Source: Geosiphon pyriformis
Taxonomy: Eukaryota > Glomeromycota > Glomeromycetes > Archaeosporales > Geosiphonaceae
Direction: 5' to 3'
DNA length: 64,000 bases
NCBI GenBank assembly: GCA_016748015.1
Contig: JAAOMT010000697.1
Coordinates: forward strand, 1,135,152-1,199,151
Shown: one piece after another, positions 1 to 13,441 of the stretch
How the letters are laid out: every line of letters starts with the position of its first letter
Numbering within the stretch: the first letter of the stretch is position 1
The notes under the pieces: model-generated
Databases searched by the model: none
What the model was told of the DNA's origin: nothing
The model's input: only the letters and a program-made list of their open reading frames with translations
Translations under genes and position numbers: made by a program

Positions 1-184
1 NNNNNNNNNNNNNNNNNNNNNNNNNNNNNNNNNNNNNNNNNNNNNNNNNNNNNNNNNNNNNNNNNNNNNNNNNNNNNNNNNNNNNNNNNNNNNNNNNNNN
101 NNNNNNNNNNNNNNNNNNNNNNNNNNNNNNNNNNNNNNNNNNNNNNNNNNNNNNNNNNNNNNNNNNNNNNNNNNNNNNNNNNNN
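1..184. other. Assembly gap (N run)
   Basis: All bases are N. Nothing can be said about its content, and any gene crossing the left edge would be hidden. Confidence 1.
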
Positions 185-2262
185 AACCAATTTTAATACT
201 TAAAATATAAAATATGTTGTATAATAATTGTTAATATTATTTTAGATATTAAAATTCAAATTAATTGGCTATAAGTTACACAATATTTTTATTTTTTCTT
301 TAAAGTCTTAATATTAACAAAATAAAATTCAAAAATTTTAAAAACAATTACAGACTCAGATAAAATTTTATAAAACTTTTATTTTATTAATTTTTTTATT
401 ATTATTGTTTTTTGGTCATTTTTGTTGTTACTTTTGAAATCTAAATTGATAGTATTGATTTTACTTATTAAATTTATTGTTAAGTTTATTGGTATTTTAA
501 TTGTTTTAATAACTAAATTATTTGATATTTTTTCTATTTTGTAAAAAAAATTAATATTTTTGAAAATAAAATAAATAAATTGTATATAAAAATTAATAAG
601 CTAAAAACCAAGTATAATATTAAAAATAATATAAATATGAATATTTTTGGTAATATTGTTAATCAGAAAATATTTATTAATATAATAATTTTTTGAAAGT
701 TTTAAGTTCTTAATATAAAGTTTAATATAAATAATACTGCCAATTATAAAAGTAAAATAGTCAAAAATAATTGTACTTTGGTTGTTTTATATATAAAATG
801 TTTTTAGATTAGGTTTTTTTTAAAATCAATAGATTTATGTTTGGTTATATATAGAAATACCAAAATTATATTATATTAGATAATTATTAAATTTTACATA
901 TTAAATAAATAATAATAATAAATTAATTTAAGTTTAAGTTAAATATTATTATTTAAATAAAAAACAACATAAATAAAAAAGGTATTAATTAGTCAATTAG
1001 ATATTTATATTATAAATAATATAATAAAAAAATTAAAAAATACAAGAAAAATATTAAAAATACCAAAAATAAATAAAAAATAAAAATAGTAAGATATTCT
1101 ATATTTTAAAAATAGATAAATAGATAAATAGTAATAAAACATTGAAAAAAACGTTTAATAATTAAATAATTAAAGACTTAAAAACTTTTTTTATTTTTAA
1201 GTCAATACATATTTATTCTAAATAAATTAATTATCTAAGTTTATAAATTCAAGTCATTTTTGTTGAAATTTGACATTTTAAAATATTGTTAATTAATAAC
1301 AAATACCAAAATATAACAATAATTTATTATTTTGAATTGATAATTTTTAATTATGGCTATGTTATTTTTTTTGTTTTGTTGTTAAATTAACTTATTAAAA
1401 TAAATAGTGTTAAAATTATAATAGTAAAAATAATTTGATAAAAGATACATATTAAAAGCATAAAATTAATATATTAAAATTCAATAACTACCAAAATAAA
1501 TCTGTTAGAAGAAGCAAAAAAATAATTATTAAAAGCAATATTATAATTTAATCTGTTTTTATACAAAAAACTACCAGAAAATCTTCAGATTTGCAAAATC
1601 TTTAAATATATTGTTCTATGTAATAATACCAAATTATAAAAGTTTACTTAAAAAATTAAGTTGTTATAATTTATTAATTGGTAAATTTTGTGAATTAAGT
1701 TTGTTTGATATTTTAGTTATTTAGGTTTTTGTTTTTATTAGAATTAAGTTTAAAAGTGAAACTCAAAAAACATTTATATAATAAATTATACATTTCAAAT
1801 ATAAGATTGTTGATAGTTTTAAAAATATTATATTTGTGGTGTTTAACTGATATGATAAGTTAATTTTCAATTAATTGACGATTAATCTATAACTGCTCAG
1901 AAAAAAAATTCCATAGATGTTTTTTTAGCACAAATTTTTTACAAACTATTATATACAAATTCACATTTAATAAATACATAAAAAGAGTCTTTAAGATAGC
2001 AGAAGTAAAAAAAGTGCAAGTATTTACTAATAAAATTTACTATTTAGAAGTTTTTGCCAAAATTTTCTAATAATTTTGCAAAATTTTTTTATTAACAAAA
2101 AAATCTAAATTTGTATTACAAAATATTTATATTTAAAAAAAATATATATTAGTAATTTTTTAATTAAAATAATTAAAAAACCAAAAAATTTAACACAGAA
2201 ATTTTTTGGCTTTCACCAATTATTAAATATACCAAAGGTCGTAAAAAGTCTTTTAGGAAAAA

Positions 2263-2735
2263 TTAAAAACGTAATTGACAGGAACGATGCCGATGCCGAT
2301 CCCGACTGTTTGCAATTAACTCTTTGAAGTTTGGTGTAGCCAAGGTACTGCGCTTGTTTAATTTCATTTCAACAGCGTTGGACTTGAGGCAATTCTTCCA
2401 GTATGCATCGGATATGATGAGAAGTGTGTCAAGACTAGTAAGAAAAGCAGGAAGCTGTTGAAGTGACATTGGAACATTGAGACCACCAATCTCCGTCATA
2501 ACGTATAAACCGTCATATAAGAGAGTAGTAAAATAAAATGAAATATGTGGTCCTATTAAGAGTTTTTGTTTAGTATTTAATTAAAAAAAGAAAAAAAAAT
2601 ATTATTTTGAATCTTACCAACAACTTGAAACCCTAGTATGCATTGCATATTCTAAGCATCAATCCAGTTTTTAATATAATTTAAATATTTGATCAGACAA
2701 AATATTGCTTTAGAAAATCCTTTATCTTAGGATCT
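2263..2735 (-). pseudogene. Spliced gene fragment of unknown family
   Basis: A compositionally richer stretch that encodes about 78 aa in its last exon (2263-2552), starting with MTEIGGLNVPMSLQQL and ending in a basic RDRHRHR tail before a TAA. A convincing 65-nt intron lies at 2553-2617: donor GTAAGAT, branch-like TACTAAAC, acceptor TAATAG. Splicing joins LGFQVVG to PHISFYF and keeps the frame. Upstream, an ATG at 2648 is possible, but the same frame also continues to about 2735 (KYLNYIKNWIDA) across TAG and TAA codons, so I favour a C-terminal remnant over a complete small gene. The alternating hydrophobic segments resemble C-terminal parts of multicopy Glomeromycotina proteins, but I cannot name the family. 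No partner genes flank it. Confidence 0.5.
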
Positions 2736-3993
2736 TTGAAATCTTCTAGGCTTAAAAATTTAAAATTGTTTTGAATACTCATAGTAAGATTCATAAAAGT
2801 GAATAATTTAAGTTTACAACTATTTTTACTGAATGCATAATTACTTATTTGTTTAAACAAAAAACTTCATGCTATATATAACTTTCTAACTTTCAAAAAT
2901 TTTTAACGTAATTAACTTATTCTAATGTTAAAATCTTTTCAATATGGAAATTTTATTTTTTTCATTGGGTCAAATAAAAAATTTCAGATTAAAAGATTAT
3001 AAGACATGATACACTTCTTATAAGTTATCAAAAGTATTTTCTGTGATCTCATTCTGTTTGCTCATATATTTTCGTCATTTTGTGTTTTCAAATACCAAGT
3101 ATAGATATCTAAGAAAAAACAATTTTAGCTGGCCAAAAAATCATTTTTTATTAAAAGACTCTTACAATTTAGCTCAAAATTATTTCAAAAATGAAATCTA
3201 ATTAATTGACCAGATTTTGGCTTCAAAAAGTAGTTGCAGGCAAAATTGGTTTCCAGAAGTAAATTTGTCAAAGAAATTTTATTTAAAACCAAATTTTTTC
3301 ACATTACAATAAGTGCATTTTCTGCATAAGGAGCATCTTATCAACAAATATTTGAAACCAATTAATTATGTGTTTTATGTGGTTCTGGAAACGCTAAAGT
3401 TTAGGGTTAATAAATATTTTTTGATATGAGTTTCCAGAAAGGAATAAAAATTCAAGAGAATTTAATAATTCTAAAATGTTTAAACAGTAATTTTGAATAC
3501 AGTAATTACCTTTAGTGGTTTTGACTATAAATCTGATTGCGTAGATGATTAATTTAAAAAAAATTATTGGGATGTTGTCTCTTAGCCGTATCTTGAATGG
3601 AAATTTGTTTCTAAACTATTTTATTGCTGTTTGAAAAATTCACAGCCTTATTTTGGAAAAATTTACATCGTTTAATTAACTAAAAAAGCCAAGAAAAACC
3701 TTATAAATATGTATTAGTTTGCTTTTTTTATTTGAAAAATGCATTATTGTAAACATTGTATAATTTTCCTAAATTTTTAGTTTTTCCAAATTTTTTAAAA
3801 ATAATATATGTTTATACTGTGATTAATAATAATAAAATCATTATTAAACGTTATAAATTTAAGCCATTGATAATTTTTTAAAGTGTCATAATAAGATTTT
3901 TTCATAAACAAAACGCGAGATTCCTCAAGTTTAAAATTTTAACATTTGTATTTTTTGCTAATAAAACGTGCAATTATAAAAATTCACAATCAC

Positions 3994-3994
<1 letters not shown>

Positions 3995-4034
<40 letters not shown>

Positions 4035-4042
4035 CATCATCA
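3995..4042. repeat. TTA microsatellite with short ATC tail
   Basis: About 13 perfect TTA units followed by three ATC units. It produces an artificial poly-isoleucine reading frame on the plus strand. Confidence 0.95.
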
Positions 4043-4865
4043 GAGATTTTGATTCAAGTCATGGTTCAATATGGCATTTAATTCATAAAACTCCTTTTAT
4101 CAACTTACCAAGTATGAATTGTATCCTAGCCAGTTTATTTATTGATCTTGAAAGAGAACAGATATGCAAAAGAACGTTAGACTGTTTGTTTTTTTGTTTG
4201 ACTTTGATTGTTTACTGGACACCTAATCTTTTTTAATATATGTTAGATCATATTTCCAAATCAGGCTAACCAAAGTTTAAAGAAGGGTAAGTGATATCAT
4301 TAGCTTACAAACAAACGAAAAATTGAAAACTGAAATAGAACTAAGGTCTTTTTTATATTTTCATTTAGGCAGTCTCAAATAATAAAATCAACAACTTTTC
4401 TGATCTTTGGGTTGGATCGTATTTGAACATTACAATTAGAGAAAGATTAAAAGCATAATTTATATGATGCTAATAGAATCAAGTTAATTAATAAGTCGAA
4501 AAATCTTTAAATAGTAGATTTCGTCATAAAATATTTCTTTTATTTTTCCTATCCCTCCCGAATGAAAAATATTTAATTGAGATCTTCAAAAAGGTAAGAG
4601 GCTTAATATTCTTAATCCCGTCTCGTTAAAATTAATAATCATGCATCGATAAATTTTAATTTAAAAGTGAAATCATAAATTTATTAAATTCTTTTCAAGC
4701 TATAATCAAACTAGAAAATTTTTTCTATGAAACAAGGTCGAAGGCTCACCAAAAAGAAAGCACCTTTGAAATCAATCAATTAAATCAACAAATATTCCTT
4801 TAAAAACATTAAATTTTTCACTAAATAACTTTTTTGCTTTTCCTACCAATTTTAATTTTTCCAAA

Positions 4866-5060
4866 ATGTTGAACCTACGATTTGCCCTTGCATTTCTTAT
4901 TTTTTTGGTGGCAACAATTCTTCCCGCACATATCTACGTCTCGGCTCTACCGGTTCTAATTACCTCGAATATTACTGAAAGTCAACTCATTATACCTAGG
5001 CCTGTACAAACGAATATAACTGTTGAACTTGGATTGCGGTTATTCCCATTATTTTTATAA
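4866..5060 (+). CDS. Small secreted protein (putative)
   Basis: A 64-residue ORF beginning with a classic signal peptide: short basic start (MLNLRFAL), a hydrophobic core (residues about 6-20) and a small-residue cleavage context, probably after Ala27 (YVSA). The mature part is about 37 aa, lacks Cys, and has two N-glycosylation sequons (NIT at residues 35-37 and again near residue 51). The ATG follows a pyrimidine-rich, low-complexity leader and is the only sensible start. Codon content is richer in G+C than its flanks. The protein is likely exported through the ER. Small secreted proteins are abundant in symbiotic fungi, but I see no motif that gives a function. The C-terminus may be incomplete if an unseen intron follows. 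Confidence 0.6.
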   Translation: MLNLRFALAFLIFLVATILPAHIYVSALPVLITSNITESQLIIPRPVQTNITVELGLRLFPLFL

Positions 5061-8000
5061 AACAACTTATTTATGCATTTTTGGGTAATTTCATTTCATC
5101 TTTAAATTAGTGTATAGTTTTTAAATATCGGAAAATTATTTAGTTGCTCAAAACACTCGTTAGTTATAGTTATAAAGTCCGTAGAAAAGCTTTAACAGTT
5201 AAATCTCTTAAAACAACAACAGGAGGCACAAATTTATAATATAAAATTTACTATTATTATTAAAATTGATAATTTAGTTGTTTTAGAGGTATTTAGGAAG
5301 CAGAAAAAATTCGAATGTTTTTACTCAAGAAATTTCATTCTTAGAGAGCTTTGATTGAATATGTAATTATTAATCTAATTAAAATTTGAGCAGCTTGTAA
5401 TTGAATACTATTATAATACAAAACTATTGAGTTTACAATAATAAACCCTGAAAGAAATTAAGTATTTTAGTTTAAAAATGCTATGCTATAAAATAGAACT
5501 ATATATTTTTAATTCAGTACAGAAAAATTGTGTTTTATTATCTGACCTTTTTTTTGAATTCGGTTTGTTATATAATATTTTTTTAGAAAATAAGCTAATG
5601 ACTAACATTAAAAAAAAACTATTATAAACTTGTGCTGTAATGGACTTTCCATATGGTTGGTTAATTTTGGTACAAATGCTTTCAAGAATTTATTTTTTGA
5701 CTGGCAACATCCTAATTTCATAAATTATTTTCAATAAATAATTTTAAAGTAAACTAAGTTGAATCAATATTGAACTGAAATAATCAGATTGAAGCAAAAG
5801 AATATTAAAAATTTATTCTATTTTGCAGTAGAAATATTTGTCAATACTTCAAAGCTAAAGCCTGAACAAAATCAAATAACTGATAGCGGTTGATAACTTT
5901 TAGTACCTTTTCTTTTAATGAGAAAAAAGAACACAAATTTTTTTTGAAAGAAAGATATATATAATAATAGCATAAAGAGATAAATATTTTAACTCTATTA
6001 TTGATTCGTTTAAATATTTAAATATTTAATTGTTTTATTCAGATACACATATATTTGATTTTTTACATCTATTATAAATTTTTTACTATATAGAAGCCTA
6101 ACAGATTATTGTGACCATTTTTTTAAATAAATAACGGAAAATACAATAAAAAACAATATTTATTTTTCTAAGCTAAAAATTTATTAAAGCATTATATATA
6201 TTATTTTAAAGCTTGTAAAAAAATGTAGAATTTAAAATTTAACATTAAACCAAAACTTATTACAGATTAAATAATCTTGGTTTCCACACAATAAAGTCAT
6301 ACATCTCAAGAAAACAAAGTTTAAATGTTGGATTGATTTATTCAAAGCCAATCAAAAATACACTTGGAAGCAAACCAAATCCAAGTAATTTTATTGATGT
6401 TAAATGTCTTTGTTCAAGAAGTCTAATGACCTTATCATCTGAATTCGATTAATTGTTAGATAGTATGTCAAATTGCATCGATGCTTGTATTCATTTTTTA
6501 TTTGTAGCATTTATTACTTTTTATGTATAGTTTTGCTTTATTTGTATATTAAATGTTTTAATACTGTTTCATATTTTAAAAACAATATAAATATGTTAAT
6601 TCAAAATATGTAATAGGAACATTTAATCAAGACTGTAATTTTAATTGTTGGGACAGAAAAATTTATAAATTTCACAATAATAAATTGTATATTTTGTCAA
6701 AATTTTATATTATTTCAATAATTCGAAATGTAAAAAAATTTTGAACATGTTCTAATTTATTTAATACAAATAAATTATCATTTTCTAATATCAAATAAGA
6801 TAGCAAATAAAAATATTAAATAGAAATTAGCCAGCTTATTTTGTTTTTTAAATTTATTATTTTATTAAAATTTTGTTAATTTATACAAAGTATTTAAAAA
6901 TTAAAATATAATATAAAATTTTAGTTATTATTACAGATAATATATATAAAGTAAATACTTAATAAATTATGTAGATTAAATATATTAATAAAGTAAATAT
7001 ATTTAAACAAAGTTATATTTAAGATATTTAATTTATAATATTTTAATTATTAATAAAATATTATCTAATTAATATAAATATTATATAAGAAAATATAATC
7101 TTTTTATTTTTGCAATTTTAATAAAGCATAATAAATTTATATTGTTCTTAGTCAAATTAAATATTTGGTCATCTTTTATATAATATTGTTCAGTATATCA
7201 AAATTTTAATAAATAAGTTTGTAAATATTTTGTTCTATTCTATCTGTTATTTATGTTTTTATTTTATAATAATATTAAGCAAAATTATTTTCAATTATTT
7301 AATTCTTATTTTTTTGCTTTTTATATTAGATAATATATATATTATATTGTAATTACAAGAGTAATTAATTTATTTATGTGTTAAAAAGACTAAAAAAAAT
7401 TGGTATTATTTATTTCTTAACTAAAATATTTTTTATTAAATAATATTAAAAAGTTATATAAATTTATAATACAATAATATTATAATATAATAACTTTAGT
7501 ATTTGTTTTATAAAACATTTAAACTTAAAAAATCCAAAAAAAGCTTTAATTTTTTAATAAATTTTATATTTAACAAAAAGTATTATATATTAATTATAAT
7601 GTTTTGTTTTTGTATTTTTTATTAACTAAATATTTTGAATAAAAAATAATTTTACAATTTACTTTTTATATATATGTAATTAAAAATAAATAAATAAATA
7701 AATAAAAAAGTAAATATTTTTTGTGAAAATTTCGACTTTTAGGAAATAAAAATTATTATTTATACATATTTTAAAATAATAGCTAATAATTTTAAAACGA
7801 AAAAGCTTAAAAGTTATTCTGTTATTGGCATTAGTATTAATAATAATTGCGTTTTTAAAAGTTTGTATTTTTTTATAATAATAGATATAAAATAATATAA
7901 AATAAAAAAAATATTTGAATTTTATTTTAAAACAGCAAAGATAAAAAGTTTACTTGAATAATTTAGACTTGATATATATTATTAAAATAGATTAAAAATA

Positions 8001-8560
8001 ATAACAAAGCCTAAAAAGTAAGAAATACAAGTACATATAACAATTTTAAAAATTTATAAAAAATCAAAAAAATTTAAACTTTATTTAAAAGTAGTAAATA
8101 CAAAAAATACAATTACATAATACAACTTTGAATAATATATTGGATTCTAAATTTGTAAAATTTTTAAAATTATAAAAAAACCAAATAATTTAATAGCTTT
8201 TAATAAAAAAATATGTTAAAAATATATTTATTTAACAATATTAGCATATTTAAAATTGTATTTTAACCTATTTTTGTTTATTTGGTTCTATAAAAAAACC
8301 AATTAAATATTCAAAAAACCATTAAAATTTATTAATATAGAATAATTTTGTAATTAGTTTGCTTATATTTAAAATTTTATAAACAATTATAATATTAATA
8401 AACAAAACAAAAACAAAAATATAATTAATTGTTTTTTTAATTCTTTTTAAATTGTTTTATATAATTGTTTTAGCAATATAAAAACTTAACAAGAATTAAC
8501 CAAACCAAAATCTAAACATTTCTTAAAATTAATATTTTCTTAAAATTATTTTTATTGTAA
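5061..8560. other. AT-rich stretch without convincing genes
   Basis: Mostly A/T runs. The only coding-like piece is an open frame at 6279-6452 (+) ending at TAA, with a normal-looking composition (GFHTIKSYISRKQSLNV at its start) and a possible acceptor TTACAG just upstream. It has no ATG start and I recognise no family; it could be a last exon or chance. Confidence 0.4.
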
Positions 8561-9460
8561 TTATTATTTAAGTTAATAAATAAGTCTTTATTTACAGCTT
8601 TAATTATAAAAAAATTGATTAATATGTATAATTAGTAAAATATTAATATATAAATCTAAAATCAAAACCAAAAGTTTATTTTTAAATATTAGTTTAACTA
8701 ATAAAAAACAGTTAATTATTTTAATAATTTTGTAAATATGATAAATTAAATTATTGTTTATAATATTTATAATACCAAATTTCAAATAATTAAAATTTAA
8801 ATCAAATATAAAAACTTGTATATTATTAAACTTATTTTTTATCTTAATAAATTTGTTTATATTTTTAATATTATAACAAAATTTCAAATTAAACTAATTA
8901 TAAGAAAGAAATAAAATATAGTATAAAGTTTTAACAAAATTATGTTTTAAAGTCTAAACATTTAAAACTACTTAACTGCTTAATTACAAATATAAAATAC
9001 CAAAATTTGCAGATATTATATTAAAAATAATTGTTAATAGCAAAAAAAAAACAAAATATTTAATTTTTTTAGAATTAAGTTTAAAACTTTTATTTATTTA
9101 TTTCACATAAAGTCAATAAAAAAACTTTAATAAAAAAAACATTCAATTTTAACAAAACTTTTTTAGAATTATTACTTAGTACTTGGTTAAAAAAAACTAT
9201 AATTTATTATTAAAAATTACTAAATATAAATAAAAATCTTTTTTTTAGCATTCAAATAAGTAAAATAAGAACAATTATCATTAAAAAGCATGTGTTTATA
9301 AATTTTTTGCATAGAAAGACAAAAATTTTAGAAAATTACATTCCAAAATAAAGTTTTTAAAATGCTTATATTTTTTATAACAAATCAAATTAAGTTTGAA
9401 TTCAAAAGAAATTAACTTTATGAAAAACAAAAATAGTATAAAATGTTTAATCTAAAACTT
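8560..9460 (-). mobile_element. LINE relic (endonuclease domain of ORF2)
   Basis: The open frame 8600-8887 (95 aa) contains KNINKFIKIKNKFNN, FDLNFNYLKFGI and FKNKLLVLILDLY, in the order seen at the start of the apurinic-type endonuclease domain of the non-LTR elements in this window. The same block recurs at about 28.12-28.99 kb, including non-coding positions further upstream, so the two are copies of one family. Ile, Asn and Lys replace expected Gly, Ala, Ser and Val residues throughout, as expected from heavy GC-to-AT change. No RT part is recognisable on its 3' side. Boundaries are approximate. Confidence 0.6.
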
Positions 9461-10359
9461 ACTTAAATTAAAACATATAGTTATATAATAAACTTTAGTA
9501 CTAATCTTAAATAAACAATTTATAATACAAGTTTTTTTTTGATTTTTTTAAAAAATACTAAAATAATAAATAGTTGTATTTATAAACAAAATAAACAACA
9601 ATATTCTGAATTAGTTTTTTAATAATTATGTTATTTGATTTTTTTTGAGCTTAATTATATGTACAAAATTTTTTTTAATTAAAATAAACTACTTAAATAT
9701 CAATAAATTAGTTTAATTTAATTTAGCAAATTTTACTATAGTTTTTTGTTACAGTTCAATAATCTGTAATTAAATTAATATTATTTAATTAAATTTAAAC
9801 AAAGCTAAAATAATCATTTTTTTCAACATATTTATAGAAATTTTTATTATTATTACAGTTTAATCTGAATAGTTTTCTTGTTTTTGAAATTTTTATTGGC
9901 TAAAATTTTTATTTTAATTGTTAAAGCCACAGTTTTGTTTACGTTTTTTTTAAAATAAAAATAGATTTGATAATTTTCTTGAATTTTAAAAGAATAATTT
10001 TTTTTTCAAATTTAAATTTTGTTTAAATTAATAATACAGTAAAAAAAGATATATTATCTTTTTATCTATTTTAAAATTCAGAAATTTAAGAAAAAAGTTA
10101 TTTATTTTGTTAGTATTAATTTATTTTGCTTTAAGAATATTTGTTTTAGAATTTAAAATGTATTTTTATTATTATTAGCTTATAAAAAATTGCTTATTTC
10201 TTTTTTTGTATCAGTTTTTATGTTAGAAAAATGCTTAAAACTATTTAAAAGCCTGGTTAGATTCATATTAGATTTATTATTTGAGTGTTTAATATTTTCA
10301 ATAAAAGTATTACTTGTAAAATTATAAGAAAACTCTTTTGTTGAATTTTTTTAAACATA

Positions 10360-11312
10360 TTACTGCTAGTAATAGTTGTTAATTTTAGAACAAAAAAGTT
10401 TGATTTTTGTGAAATAGTAAAAAATATAATAGAAAAAAAACTTATTTTCTAAATTTAGATTCTTTAAAAAACTTGAAAAGTACAAAAAAAAAAAGTTTTT
10501 TAAATATTTATATTATTATAATTATGAAAATTCAAATTATTTGATTTTAAATTATATAAATTTTATTTAAAACTGTTTATTTTGTTTAAAATTTTTATTA
10601 TTATTCAGTTTTTTGTTTAATTTAAAATAATTTTTTTGAAATTTTAATTACAATAATATATGTCTTTTAAATAATAATAATAAAAAAATTTATTTAATAA
10701 AAAAAATGACTAATTAATTTTGTAAAATATAAAGTATTAATATGAAAGTATTAATAAAATTATTAAAACTTTAATATATAAATATGTTTAAAATAAAAGA
10801 TGTTAATTAAAGACATAAACAAATAAAATTTTTAATTTTTATTACTTAATATAAGTTTAAATAACTGGTTATATATAAAAAATATCCAATTAAAATTTTT
10901 ATAACATATTTTCAGTTTTAATTATATTACATTTAATTAATAAAAATAAAATAAAATTATTAAATCTATTTTATTTTATATACAAAATAATAATAAAAAT
11001 ATATTTTGATTTTTTTCAATTTTAATTATATTAACTTTAATTTTTAAAACTTACAATTTTTTTAATAAAACAAATTTTATTTAATATTAAAAATATATAA
11101 AACAATAATAATGTTAATTTAATAAAACAATAAACATATTAATGAATATTATACAATATAATAATTATTAAATAACAATTATATGATATAAGCATACTAC
11201 AGAAGTTAAAAACTCTGATTATTGTGATAATTTTAATAATAGCAGGTTTGTTACCTAAATAATAAATTTATACTGATCTGAAATATCATTGACACCAAAC
11301 ATATATTAAGCT
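10360..11312 (+). repeat. Duplicated upstream (header) region, copy 1
   Basis: About 0.95 kb that aligns colinearly with 35110-35982. A clear anchor is AGAAGTTAAAAACTCTGATT (near 11201 and 35868), followed by GACAC...AAACATATATTAAGC just before each start-codon position. The homology continues into the coiled-coil coding sequence of both downstream genes. It probably includes the shared promoter and 5' untranslated region. Confidence 0.75.
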
Positions 11313-13441
11313 ATATCTTTCTAAACCATAACAAATACACTAAATACTATGGCAAACATTAAAGATATTAAACATCAATTAGAAATGGCTACAACCCAGT
11401 ATAAAAAATACATGAAGAAGCTAAAAAAATTTAAGAAGAGTAAGAAAGGAAATAAGTTAAGTGAATTAAAGAACAAAATAAAAGGAAAAAAATAGACTAA
11501 CACTGAAGAAAAAGAGACATAGAAACTCGAAAAAAAAGAGCTGGAAGAAAAATTGAAGGAACTAAAAGTAGACAAGAATAAGTAGATAGAAGAAATGCAA
11601 AAATAGACAGAAAAATTATATGTAGCAACAGATTATTTAGGTAACAACTTTGTGACTTGTGACTTAGATTTTGGGAACAGTGTTTATGACTTTGGGTAAT
11701 GACTCTGATTTATAGTGTTGCACTTGCAAATTCAATGTTCTTGAATGTTGTTTTACTTGCAAAACTTGAATGTTCTTTAAAAAAACTATGCAACAGTATT
11801 GTACTTTTTAACACAGATTTATATATTAATGTTAATAGCTCTCCAGTTTTTAACAATTTCAACAATAGAGACTGACAAGACTAAGTTTCTATATGAAAAT
11901 CTTATTAAGCCATTTAATATTCTGCCAACTCATGTTGGTCAGTTGGTAGACCTTATTAATAAGTCTCTTTTTACAAAGCTTTCAGTGGTTAATTACTTGG
12001 ACTTGAGAAAAATATGATCTTGATTTTCATATTAGCTGTTCTTAATCTATTTATAATTTACAATATTATCTTATTTTGACAACTGCTAGTTTGCACAACT
12101 TTATGATTATCTCTATTTTGATGAAATAGATAAAGAGAGTAAATTAGCATTTATGATTAAAACTGCCTTCTCTGAGATAAGGTTTAACAAAATTGAAATC
12201 GAAATACAGCTGGCTGGATCCATGGTTATATTAACTACATGTTCTCTAGAATTATTTTGTAATAATGCTGATTTTTGAATCAAATTTTTCCATAACAGAA
12301 CTGAAAAGTATGTTTTTATTTTGTGTGCTGTTTTTAGTATTTATTAGTTTTTGTTTCCATGTTTAACAATAATTTTACACTTTGTTTTCTAAGAAAATAT
12401 ACAAAGAATGCAAAAAGCACTCCAGCAACAATAAAAAATGCTAAATCTGATCTTCTTGAATATGTTAAAGATGTACTAGTGATAAAAATAAAAAAAAAAA
12501 GCTGCATGAAACAATCTTGAAACTGCCAAAGAAGAACTCATAGCCAATTTTAGCAAGCTCAATCCATTATATTTCAGGAATATTCAATTTTTAATTTGTT
12601 TTGTTGTAGCAAAAAACATTATGTGCTTTTATGTAATTAATAGTTTCAGCAAAACATTGTTCTACTATCTACAGAACTTTACCTGAAAAATGTCAATGCT
12701 AAATTTATAGTTCTCAAAATAATCATCAATACTGTTCACATTTTTAAAATTATGATCATCAAAAATGTCTTTCTTCTTAAAGTAATCTCTCTTGATAAGC
12801 CACTATAACTTAGAAATTCTACAATTACTTTCTTTAAAGAGTATGTTGAGAAAGTTGTTTTGGCCAGTGAATTCTATGACTTTGAGGAAAATAACAATCA
12901 TGTTAATATATTAAAGCTCATGTATGAGCTTGCCAAAGATTATTATAGACTTATTTAGGTTTTAGAAAGATTGATCTTTGAAGCAGGTTGGCCAGAGAAA
13001 TATATAATCAAATTGAAAACACATGGCCTTAAATGCCCACCAAAAGATGAGCAAACAACAAGAGTAATGACATGTAGTTTGCTCACTGGACTGAAAAGAC
13101 TTCATCAAAAAGATTATGTTTATTGTAATATTTATTTATTAAATATTATTTATGATTTAAATAATTCTCAAGGCTATGAATATGTTTTTATTGATTTCAA
13201 GCATAGAGGTAAAATAAATGAAAAATTTAACAGCTTATTGACAGATTAGAATGATAGCACATGTGATGAGAATAATATCTACACAACTCTTTCAGACATG
13301 TATTAATTAGGCAAGTTATTAGAAAAACTTAATATGGTGTTTTCCAATAATAGACAGGATTTTATAAGCAAATTGAAAAAAAAGATGCTAGAAGCAAATA
13401 CAGCATTCCAACATCTATGAATTGCTTTAATTTGAGTTATA
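11313..13441 (+). pseudogene. Kinase-like protein with coiled-coil header, pseudogene
   Basis: The first part (11313-11640) is a Lys/Glu-rich coiled coil homologous to 35983-36463. The counterpart start codon has become ATA (11313-11315), with a TAA three codons later and four in-frame TAGs. After a likely intron from 11641, 11814-12010 encodes ILPTHVGQLVDLINKSL and SVVNYLDLRKI. Further pieces follow at 12118-12330 (in-frame TGA) and 12400-12590. A protein-kinase-like domain lies at 12840-13433: GWPEKYIIKL, LHQKDYVYCN and YVFIDFKHRG. The catalytic-loop HCD/HRD motif reads YCN (13121-13129) and the DFG-position motif reads DFK. In-frame stops and several frame changes show it is dead. The family resembles Glomeromycotina-expanded kinase-like proteins; substrate unknown. 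Confidence 0.7.

Noticed and set aside
3946-4236. 96-aa open frame on plus
   Set aside because: It is created by the TTA microsatellite (poly-Ile) and has no protein-like flanks.
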